Assembly: GCA_036852015.1 (NCBI GenBank)
Contig: JAANDG010000027.1
Span: forward strand, 124,001-188,000
From: Pelodera strongyloides
Taxonomy: Eukaryota; Nematoda; Chromadorea; Rhabditida; Rhabditidae
Direction of reading: 5' to 3'
DNA: 64,000 nucleotides
Below, piece by piece: positions 1 through 9,395 of this stretch. How positions within the stretch are numbered: position 1 is the first letter of the stretch; each line of letters begins with the position of its first letter. A model generated the notes under the pieces. It worked only from the letters and a program-made list of their open reading frames with translations, did no database searches and was not told where the DNA came from. The position numbers and the translations under genes were made by a program.

Positions 1-43
1 CAACTGACACTAGCTTTGGTTGCAACAAATTGAGGGCGGGCTG

Positions 44-1478
44 TTATTCAACAAATTGTTGTACCTGTTTATGTGCTCTGATTCTAGGAGTTGGGCTGAC
101 GATTTTCGGCACGTTATCCTCTGACATTGCAGCTTCCATAATTTTCTTCGTTGCTGTAGACGGCTGGTGCTCGCTGTCGAGGATGTTTCGGTTTGAACGA
201 TGAGAATTCCGCTTTCGTGGAGATGACTGAAACGAACTGAACATGAGCCTAAGCTTAAGCCTCACGGGCGTAAGCTAACTAGAGACTCGGTAAAATTCAT
301 ATTAGAATTAACAAAAGTGGCAACTGGGCTTGGCTTCTTAATACTAATATGAATTTACAGATTCACTTGCAAGCATAAACCTAGTTTTAAGCCAAACGTA
401 TGACAGAGCGACATAGTGTCCTACCGTAACGGATTTCATCAGCGGAAGCACCTCGATAGGTGTTCGCAAATGACTTCTCACGCCTTTAGCACGATGGGGC
501 ACTTCGGTTGCCTTGACAGCGTCGACCCTTAAATAACAATTTTACGGCCACGCTAACACGGTAACATCCAGCATAATCAACGACTGAGTAATAACCAAGA
601 TGAATGAAATGATGCCCGTGTATTCTGATGCTACTATCAGAGTGTGAAAGTAAACAAAGAAAAGAAATACGATCCCAGCCCCCCAAAAACTTTTTGATGA
701 GGTTTAGCTTGTTTCCCTCGGCTATTCACCTGAAGGTAAATAAGGAGCGCTAAGATCAAATTAGGCACACCAAAACTACTATTTTCCACATATGTCCGTA
801 CAAGATTTTTTTTAACACATACCCTGCATCTGATTCTTCACTTATTTCTGTGAATGTCCTGTCAGCAAGTTCCGGTTCCTTATTCAATCGTTCTTCATCT
901 GCAGCGAGTTTACTGAAATGTTTGCATTCAGTTATGAGCAATTTGACTGGTTGATCCAAGAAATGTGAATGTTGTTGCGCAACTTTAATCTTCAACAGCC
1001 ACAACTCAAAGTTTAAACTGTGAACATGGGGTTGCGTGAAATTAAATGCATTTTCGACACGTGATGCTGGTTGAAAAGCCTCAACCTGGAGTAGGCCGAG
1101 GCTCAGAGTTAAGCTTACGAGCAACGCCACCTCTAGCACGCCTCACATCTGGAATGTAAGACAGAAAACAAACCCGATTTTCAATTTCTGAATTCCTCGA
1201 GAGCTTTCTGGATCAGGGTGTCTCGCAATAATATTTTCATCAAAAGGCGCCTGAATGCATTATTTTAAGAAAAGAGTATCAAAAATCTCCATCAACATTA
1301 CGCTCATTTGTCTAGTAAATTGCTTGTTTGGCAGCGCATGGCAAAATCCTCCACCAACACCTTGACCTGCATCTCCATGCACCTCCGTGCATAGTTTCCC
1401 CACAATAAATAAGAAAACAACTTTTATGGTCTCACATATGTATATCCCGCTCAAAGTTATTGTCAGCAAAGGGTTCAT
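44..1478 (-). CDS. Novel five-exon gene, product unknown (263 aa model)
   Basis: Exons in gene order are 1302-1478, 1170-1250, 823-1085, 546-633 and 44-226, and their phases agree. The start is the ATG at 1476-1478. Residues 1-30 are hydrophobic (MNPLLTITLSG...), which suggests a signal peptide or signal anchor. A Gly-rich stretch with Cys follows (QGVGGGFCHALP), then a polar region, then a basic and Ser/Pro-rich tail ending in QQFVE. The first intron is only 51 bp. The GT of intron 2 is weak, and reading across it creates a false signal-peptide-like run (VSLTLSLGLL). Exon 4 (546-633) is open in another frame that encodes a hydrophobic helix, so the middle of the model is the least certain part. 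I do not recognise a family. Confidence 0.45.
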
Positions 1479-2013
1479 GAACAACTAATTTACGTGAATT
1501 CCCTCACTTGTTCTTCATTAAACTCTGTTACTCGTGTGCCTTGTCCTTCTACGTTGAATTCCTTATCAGTGTCGAGTTCCTCAGAGCTCTCATCACTAAA
1601 AGGCAAATAAGAAGTCTTGTAGCATTAAAAAATCACAAACAAAAAAGGTTAGAGAGCAATTTCTTCCAAGGAAGTAAAGTAAAAAGCTACTGGTGGTTAT
1701 TGCGGCTCTCTTTTTTTATTGATAAAACCGGAAGAAGAAATTCACTAAATATAGAGGAAAAGTCCCTGATTTGGTTAAGAATATAAGGAACTTCTGGGTC
1801 GATTATTTTGTTGGAGAAAAAAAAGGAAACCCGATATGTGTCGGATGTACAAGTTATGAACTAAACAGCTTCATTTTGCAACGAAAAGGTGAACGGAAGA
1901 AATGTTATCATGATGTTTTCCTTTAATTAAGAAACTGAAGAATTGAAGTTGAGTTAGGTTAACGAAAACATAAGTTTATGATGTAACTGAACAAGCCATT
2001 AGTTGTTAAACGG

Positions 2014-2212
2014 CTGCAAAAAATAGACCGCGGCTTCTATGAGTAAACCCCCATAGAAGGAACGAGCTCTCTTATTGAGGTAACCGTGCTGCTTATACCT
2101 ATACACGATAATGTGGTTCCGTTCTACTGTATTTTGTACACGTTCGGCCACAATATCTGGCCGTTTTGTCGGCATCACTGTGCGTTGGAAAATCGGACGA
2201 TAGCTAAGATAA
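2014..2212 (-). CDS. Possible isolated exon, product unknown
   Basis: An open stretch ends at a consensus donor (GTATAAGC). It encodes a basic, protein-like segment (RPIFQRTVMPTKRPDIVAER). There is an internal ATG (MPTKRPD). I could not link it by phase to the genes on either side (44-1478 and 2539-4630). It could be a 5' exon of an unseen gene or chance. Confidence 0.2.
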
Positions 2213-2538
2213 TATGCGTTCAAAGCGATAGAACAGCTGGTTGGGTAACTGCATTACTAAATGTATGCAAATAAAACTAATAGAACGACAATCCACGCAA
2301 TATCACGAAGTTTTTTTTGCATATACTGGGACGTGGGAATACAGGGTCCAACATAAGTGTGAAAATCCGGCCATTATACTGCTTTTATAGGTTCAAGTCT
2401 TTTTTTTTCAAGTTCTAAGTTTTTTTTAGGGATCAAGTGATCTAAAATTATTAGTGGGCCGGAACTATAAAGTCTATTGTTCAGTGAAGACATAAGGAAC
2501 ATAGAACTATATAATAAATAATAAATAAAAGAGCTCAC

Positions 2539-4630
2539 GTCGCCTCCCGATGAACCTTGGCCGTATCGAATGTTTCGTTGCAAGGTCTGAATATCTGATT
2601 TTAATAATAAAAAATATTTGTCGAATGCCGGTCTGTGCCTGAATCTGTCCACGTGTCAGTACTTCCAGCGAAACCGATTTATTCGGCATAATAATCTAAT
2701 CAAAAACATTTTTTAGCAAATCAAATAGACGGCGTTTGCATTTTTACGATAATATTTCTTCACAAATACAATGTTTCTATGTAGATAAATTCAAACAACT
2801 TCATACCTGTGGTCCACGGCAATTCTATCTATAAGTATCACTGCATGAGTTGCGGACGCCGTATTGTCAAGAAGGAAGAAAAGCTGAATTGACTTCTTTA
2901 CACGAAACTTGGGCCGACAAAACTTGGGCTGCGCGCGGCGAGCTCCTGGCAAACGAAGTGCCGCGTCGCGATATACAGGTGACAACCGGGCGCAGGCTGC
3001 GCGAAGCCGGGAAAACCGACCGAAAAATTACTCAAATCTAGTCAAAGGCAAAGTTCAGCGTTGTATATTAAACAATCTCTTTTGTTCAAGCGCCATTCGA
3101 ATTCCAGGCAGCGCGGCTGACCGGGAACCTTATAAATGAGGAAACTTGGCCGGTCCTCTACCTACATTGGACCCGAAAAGATTGGCAGCTACACTTTTTT
3201 TTCTTAGACCGCGCAACGGCGAGGATGGGAGTATGTATATTGTCCAACAATAAGTTGCAGTACATGCGATGCAGTTTTCTACCGAGCGAAATACCGAGCG
3301 GTTTTTGAAACGCATCGGGGACAACTGAATTGTTACGTATTTATGGTAAATTGGAATTTAGCTCGATTTTTTATTCAAATTTATGTTGATTTGCATAAGC
3401 TGCATAAGAATGCTGGTGCACTCTATGTGTTTCATAAACCGGCCGGTAGTTCGCTTTAATATTTGAATGTGGATTGACTAATTGAATAATTCTTGCAGTT
3501 ATTTATTAAGAAAGTAGTATAGATGTTCCCTAACCTGGATGTCCTTGCCTGCGTCAACTTTGATTCTCTGCTGAAGAATTTGACTCTGCCGTGAGCCGTG
3601 AACCTGAAATTACTCAATTTTCCCAAATGAAAGGCAGGGAATTTTTTTTTAGATGGCACTCGCACAAACACACACGCACACACACACACTCACACACACA
3701 CGCACACACACACACACACACCCGCACACACACACACACACACGCACGCACACACTCACACACATACATAATTATCCACCTGTACGCAATTATCATCATT
3801 AAGAGGCGCTTCAGCTCTTTTCCAACACAGATCCATCCTGGCTGTAGGTGACTGCCAATGTCTAAACATCAGAAATATAATGAAGGGGAAATGCAGCTTA
3901 TAGCACAGAACGGAACTCAATCTGCATATAATGCATGGGATAACAATTCAGTTCTTCAGCGTGTTTTCAAAACCAGGTATCATACCGCTTTAAATAAATC
4001 CTCGCTCACCTATATGTAACGACTACAAGACCGTCTTTGGAGCAAAATGGACAACTTTGAAACGCTGACCCACGTTCCCCGGTCTCGATTCGCATTAGAT
4101 ATGAGCCGCCTGAAGCATAAATGTTATTTTTTTTGGTAAACTAATCAATTACACATGTTTATGGATGTTTACTTATTCGTGGAAAGCTAGATTGCTCTGC
4201 TGGCCTTCGTGTGGCCAAGACTACACCCAGGTTCAACCAGCTAAAAAAAACCACTTTGTGTCTAGCACATACACCGATGAACTGCGCGGTTTACGGCTAG
4301 CCCACTGGCTCATATTTTTTATTCGATGTCTGTGGTTTGAATTGTAATATCATATATCATATTCCAGGCACTGGCACATATTAAAATTTAAATCATGACA
4401 ATTCCTTGATTTCAATTTCAAAGCTCAATAACGTGAGACGCAAAAAATAAATAAATAAAATAAGATAAGACGATGCTCACTTGGTGGTGGTTTTGCTCTG
4501 CCGACGAGGAACGTCCTTCTAAATTCGTTGACATTTATCCCTGTTCGAATATCCCAATTTCTTTCCGGGTCCGCTGATTTCCAACAGCATTCCGAACGAA
4601 AATCACATTGAAGACCTTCGGATGAGACGA
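2539..4630 (-). CDS. MAM-like secreted/extracellular protein, partial model
   Basis: Visible exons in gene order are 4481-4630, 4010-4109, probably 3535-3603, then 2807-2840 and 2539-2586. The first two join in phase and read as a MAM-like fold: GLQCDFRSECCWKSADPERN, then WDIRTG, a PPP-S-GSYL turn, and SCPFCSKDG followed by a beta-strand VVVTYR. The 34-bp exon ILIDRIAVDH resembles the closing strand of MAM domains, and the next exon adds a Cys (RPCNETF). MAM domains mediate adhesion outside the cell and are Cys-paired, so a secretory signal is expected. Its exon should lie above 4641 and was not found. The link between exon 3 and exon 4 is not phase-matched, so an exon may be missing; a fold-back element sits in that intron (3282-3459). 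The family call rests on motif spacing only. Confidence 0.5.
3282..3459. mobile_element. M2 fold-back MITE copy
   Basis: Inverted repeat with ends GCGAAATACC..GGTAGTTCGCTTTAA around an AT-rich centre (TAGCTCGATTTTTTATT). It belongs to the commonest repeat family in the window and lies in an intron of the MAM-like gene. Confidence 0.75.
3661..3769. repeat. (CA)n microsatellite
   Basis: About 100 bp of imperfect CA repeats. It makes spurious ORFs of His/Thr or Cys/Val on both strands. It lies in an intron of the MAM-like gene. Confidence 0.95.
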
Positions 4631-4854
4631 CTGAAAGGTTTTTGAAATAAATAAATAAATAAAGTGGAATGACACGTGGTTTGTAAACGTATGGACAACC
4701 TCGTGCATTATATGCTAACTAGAGAGTGCTTTCTTGAGCACTTCTGCTTCGATATGGAGCGCAATTTGCATGTATTACATAAGGATGTAGTTGTTCAGTA
4801 TATTTTTCGGACATCTTACTATAACCTAATTGTACCCAACAATCCAACGCTTAT

Positions 4855-5103
4855 TTATTCGTTTGGATCAACATTTACTATTTGGGTCAAATCTGAGCCG
4901 TAATTTGCTCGCAATAGTATTGTATGTCGTGTTCTGCCTGTCTTTATGCTTATTTCAATTGTATAATGTTTAACTCGTCCTGCGCTGTGGTCAAGTGCAA
5001 GAAATTGTTTCGGGAAATTTGCATATACACACAGACATATCCCTATTTCGTTGCAGGCGTTGACAAACATTGACACATAAGGAAATGTTCGGTCTAGAAC
5101 CAT
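4855..5103 (-). CDS. Possible single-exon ORF, 82 aa
   Basis: Starts with ATG and runs 82 codons. Composition is protein-like, with a weakly hydrophobic N-terminus containing three Cys (NACNEIGICLC) and a later basic stretch. It has no recognisable domain. It may be chance, or carry part of the 5' end of the MAM-like gene just downstream. Confidence 0.2.
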   Translation of the reverse strand: MVLDRTFPYVSMFVNACNEIGICLCVYANFPKQFLALDHSAGRVKHYTIEISIKTGRTRHTILLRANYGSDLTQIVNVDPNE

Positions 5104-5212
5104 TTTCTTATTTATTGTTAGTCGGAAACTAGTTCAGAATTTCGAACGTCGTAAATTTCTGCATAATACAACCACGAGAACTTCTGCTACTAAAAATGCA
5201 TAAGTATTATAA

Positions 5213-5575
5213 TTAAAGGGATCAGCTCACCTTAAATTGTGTCTGTTTTTTTGTTTCTTTATTTTCTATAAGGGATAGTAAAAATTTGGAATAGAAAAAG
5301 TAGTGTTGAATTTCAATACTCACGAAGATATTGGGTGATAAAGTGGTGGATTGATCGGGCCGAAATGCAAAAAGGGCAATTGTCCTGCCTTGTTTGTATA
5401 GGATAATTGCCCTTTTTGCATTTCGGCCCGATCAATCCACCACTTTATCACCCAATATCTTCGTGAGTATTGAAATTGAACACTACTTTTTCTATTCCAA
5501 ATTTTTATTATCCCTTATAGAAAATAAAGAAACAAAAAAAAACAGACACAATTTAAGGTGAGCTGATCCCTTTAA
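5213..5575. mobile_element. M1 fold-back MITE, near-perfect 360-bp palindrome
   Basis: Both halves carry TTAAAGGGATCAGCTCACC at the tip and the same 160-bp arm in inverted order, meeting near 5394. The element is bounded by TTAA, and the arms differ at only a few bases. Two other copies lie at 13520-13880 and 16811-17123. Confidence 0.9.
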
Positions 5576-5918
5576 ATGTAAGCATACAGCTATAGGCATC
5601 TGTAGATCTATGTTCTTCATTTGCAGTTTAGCGGAAATCATAATCCCATGTTTCCCCCCAAACTAGCGGGAAACGCGGGATTCCGTCCTTATTGCGAGCG
5701 CTAATTAGGGGCCTTACCGCTAACACTACGCCTTGCTAGTGTTTAATTGCGGGACATTATTGGCTAATCTGTCAGGAAACATGCGACTTTTCTTATTGCG
5801 CGGAAAACGTGGTTAGCCTGCCAGGAAACGCGGGATTTATTTTTGTTTCGCGGGATACGTGCAGTAGAAGAACAGAGTCTATCATATGCAAATTTCCCGA
5901 ACTAGGTACAATGCGGCC
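5576..5918. other. Intergenic, GCGGGA-rich repeat fragments
   Basis: No gene seen. The stretch holds several copies of short phrases such as GGAAACGCGGGATT, without a clear period. Confidence 0.5.
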
Positions 5919-6089
5919 TTAAAGCGAAATGCTAGCCCCTTTTGAAAATTTGCATATGATAAGCAAATCCTAGGTATCCTATGCTAATTTTGTACGATCG
6001 TCCACGGCAATCGTACAAAATTAGCATAGGATACATAGGATTTGCTTATCATATGCAAATTTTCCAAAGAGACTAGCATTTCGCTTTAA
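5919..6089. mobile_element. M3 fold-back MITE
   Basis: Palindrome of about 170 bp with tips TTAAAGCGAAATGCTAGCC and inner arm TTGCATATGATAAGCAAATC, centred near 6005. Bounded by TTAA. A second copy is at 56825-56995. Confidence 0.9.
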
Positions 6090-7335
6090 AACCCCATGAC
6101 CATGAAAAGGTAAAAACTTTCAATAAAACACCGGAATTTGACCGAATTTACTGATTGATTTGCCATCAAAATTTCCAGTTCACCGGGTGGTTTCCGATAA
6201 ATCTGGCAGGATTTCGTGCACTTTTTTTTTTACTTTTTTTTTGCTCGCGACGTGAAAACGCTGATTTGTTCATCATATGTATGAGACAGGTTTTAAGATG
6301 TACTGAAATAAGGCACATAAAGATTGTCATAGGACATAGGATGAATTAAGTTGATATGTTATCAAGTGATCAACAATGGTTTTATTGTGGACTACTACTA
6401 TCAGTATCACAGAGCGCAAATTTCGAAACATTTGCTTTTTAGTTTGTTCACTGTTCACAGCCGATTTCTGCTGCTCGTGACATTTTCAAGTAATTCAAGT
6501 TAACAGTTAGCGTAATTATCAAATAAATTATCTAGCAAATAAGAGTGGTTATATAAAACATTTCTCACCTGATATAGCATATAGCGCGGTGAAAAGGAAT
6601 AAAATCATGAAAAGCGTTGTTTCTCTTTCTTTTTCTCTCTTTTACTGGTTAGAGTAGTTTTACAACACTGCTTCTGAAGATTTCCGTTTGATTAAATAAC
6701 ACATTGAATGAAACTTAATTTAATAAAACATTGATATTGAATAAAACAATCACTAGGCCATAATACTGTAAATATAAAATAGCCAGGTCCGACAACAAGT
6801 GTCCGTTTAGGTTTAGGCTCTCCAGTCAGCTACTATTTGTAAGGACGAACAATGTAAAGCGGCAAGAATCAAAGAAGTAATGCGGTAGTTTTTTTTGAAG
6901 GTTTATGAAAACTTGTCGAAGGAAATATATAAATAATAAATAATAGTTTTTTTTTGAACCAGTGGGCGAATGTCCCCCGCATATCAAACTTATGGGAAAA
7001 CTTCAAAAATACATCAACACCAGACAAAAGTTAACAAAAAGAAACGATGTGAGAAAATAAAAACTTGATTACATTATACAAGAAGGAATGTGTGATTTTA
7101 AAGGGTCGATCACTGAGGCTCAAATATGTCGGCTACGCGCTTCACAATAGCCTGGGTCGAGCGCGCGGGCGCGCTGGCTAAAGGAGAAAAGCGCGGTAAA
7201 GCGCGCTTCGGGCGTACAGAAAGAAACTTTTTGTGGAACGTGTGAGGGATCTAACGCGGCTTTCGTTAAGCTAAAAGAGGTGCAGTTATTCAACGAGAGA
7301 GGGGGTTTCAGATAGAAACAAGTGATATACAGAGA
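6090..7335. other. Intergenic AT-rich stretch
   Basis: No gene supported. Short ORFs here lack splice-site context. A GC-rich patch with GCGCG phrases lies at about 7135-7210. Confidence 0.5.
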
Positions 7336-7426
7336 GTATTAGACAGCTTGGGAAAGGGAAAGAGAGTTATAAACAGGAAGCGAAAAATAAAGAAGATTAT
7401 AAGGATACCGATATTGGGGAGACAGA

Positions 7427-7482
7427 GGGAGAAAGAGAGAGAAAGAGAGAGAAAGAGAGAGAAAGAGAGTGAGAGAGAGAAA
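7427..7482. repeat. (GA)n microsatellite
   Basis: Purine run built from GAGAAAGA units. It makes a spurious Lys/Arg/Glu-rich ORF. Confidence 0.9.
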
Positions 7483-7882
7483 TCCAAGCTCGCTAGATAT
7501 TTCCCACCAAAACATGATAATGCTCGTCGTGAACAAATTATTTCACAGGATGCGAAATGATACTGAATCTCTGCAGGGAGACGCGCAATAAAACTTGTTT
7601 CCTAATTTCAACCAGTGATTTGCGTACCCGACTGGTTGGCTACGGGTCAAGAGGTCAGAAATTCAGAAACAGTGAAAATGCAATTTACTTGATTTTCCTT
7701 TTTTTAACTCGACTCTATCTGATGCCCAAATATGTAAAAAAAAATATACCACTGAGGAGGCTGGTGACTTTTTTTTACGTTGGACACTTTTTGGCAAACA
7801 AAAGGTATATGTTTCACTGCCTGGTAGGCACGACATGCATGTGGCAGAATAAGCATCTTTATGCTGATTTCCTTCTTTTTGT

Positions 7883-8167
7883 GGCCTGTCCATGTATGCG
7901 ATCGCACTTGCGAAAATGACAAATGCCTGTCCATGTTCGAGTCAATGTGAATGACAAGGTTTCGCAGCGATTTTGAATCTAGTACGGATCTATTTCAAAA
8001 TAGTACGGATCTATTTCAAATAGTACGGATCTGAAACACTTTCGCCGCAGGACCATGTCGCATGGGTGAGGCGTTGACATTCATGTAAAGTGGCCTGACA
8101 TGGGTGGCATGGGTGAGGCGTTGACATTGTCATTTTTGCAAGTGCAAATCGCAAACATGGACAGGCC
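7883..8167. mobile_element. Terminal-inverted-repeat element, about 285 bp
   Basis: The left end GGCCTGTCCATG with GCGATCGCACTTGC is mirrored at the right end by GCAAGTGCAAATCGC and CATGGACAGGCC. Inside are three tandem copies of a TAGTACGGATCTATTTCAAA unit (7979-8034) and two copies of a GCATGGGTGAGGCGTTGACA unit. No coding capacity. Confidence 0.7.
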
Positions 8168-8179
8168 ATCAGTCCTTGG

Positions 8180-8465
8180 AAATCAATTTCATTGTTGCTA
8201 TGACGAAGGAAATGGGTGAAACCATTTCTACGGTTCACCATTCACTGGTTTTTTTCTGGGCCATTACAAATGGTGAAACTGCTTCGCGACCGTGCGGCGA
8301 CCAAGTTTCGACAAAAACCGTCATCAACTGGTCACCAAATGGTCACGGACCAGTCAAGAACCAGTCCGCCAGATCGGCCAGATGGTTATTTCGGTAAAAA
8401 ACTATTTGGTGAAGGCCCAGCAACGGTTTGTATGGTTTCGGCATTTAAAGCGACAGGTCCTTCAA
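8180..8465. repeat. Dispersed repeat rich in ACCAGTCACCAAAT phrases
   Basis: Shares phrases such as AAAACCGTCATCAACTGGT and CATTCACTGGTTTTTTT with 55470-55680, and a shorter piece with 11150-11200. The ORFs within it have no other support. Confidence 0.65.
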
Positions 8466-8554
8466 AATAAACCTATATTTTTGATATATTGTTCATAAAT
8501 AACATAAAGCATTTTTATTACAATATATACAAACCAAATTTCATATACATTCAC

Positions 8555-8842
8555 CCTGGGAAACTTTTCCGTTGAGTCCATCGTATATGTATACCGTAAA
8601 ACTGCAGATTGCAAAGCTGTATATGCAAATTTTGATCACATTCTAATTTCACGATAAATTTGCATACGCAGCTTGGATATTTGCAGTTTTACTACTGTAT
8701 ACATATACGATGAGAGCATCGGAAAAAGTTTCCCGGCCTTAAAGGGAGAGGCCCACGAGAAGAAAGTTGTCCTCAGTTTACTTTTACAGAATGTTCGGTA
8801 CTTTAGAAATATTACCGTGAAAACCGCATTGCTGTCCCTTTA
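8555..8842. mobile_element. Fold-back element(s)
   Basis: GGAAACTTTTCCG at 8558 is mirrored by CGGAAAAAGTTTCCC at 8720. The inner arms CATCGTATATGTATAC and TGCAAATTT also mirror. It is followed by a short TTAAAGGG..CCCTTTAA segment ending near 8842. Confidence 0.7.
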
Positions 8843-9395
8843 ATTTTCTTGTTATATAATCCTCCGTTTGTCTTCGACAACTTCGGTTAAAACAGTATTC
8901 GGCGTGGTTTGTGAATCCCATGATATGCAAATGCATTTCCATATAGTATATGCAAATACTGATCCATGGTGCTCACGAAATGTGTAAAACCGGTCATAGA
9001 AAAACGGTACAACTACGTTTTATTAAACTTCATTTAAACCGCATTCAAGTAATTCGAATTCAATATTAAAAAAGGTTCTGCTACAAAATGTTTTAATATA
9101 TTGGGCTCGGAAATAACAATCAAAAATACACCACTCTGTAACCTAAACCTATTTATATAAGGTAGGTACAGGTAGTATGAAATAAGGAGTTTTTGGAAGG
9201 CTTCTAAACTACAGTCGGGTGCATGCACGTCATCAGAATAACATAATTAAAAGTTGCTAATCGGAAAGTTAAAGCAGTATATCTTGAGGGTTTCAAGGAT
9301 ATGTTGGGCATCTAATACTAATTGTGTTCCGTGATGTGTCGAGTGCCCAGCATAAACTAACAACCACGTGTCACTTCACTTTAAACTAATAAAAT
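8843..9395. other. Intergenic AT-rich stretch
   Basis: No gene supported. It lies just downstream of the SH2-like gene end. Confidence 0.5.

Noticed and set aside
756..1139. Single ORF with apparent signal peptide (VSLTLSLGLL)
   Set aside because: It has no ATG (starts at GTG), is preceded by an in-frame stop, and the hydrophobic run lies within a GT..AG segment that the phase-consistent model removes.
3591..3851. His/Thr-rich and Cys/Val-rich ORFs
   Set aside because: They are translations of a (CA)n microsatellite.
5213..5575. CRISPR-like or operator-like palindrome
   Set aside because: It is a dispersed eukaryotic fold-back element with TTAA ends and other copies in the window.
7557..7919. 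120-codon ORF on the plus strand
   Set aside because: It runs through poly-T tracts and into the end of an inverted-repeat element, with no splice or homology support.
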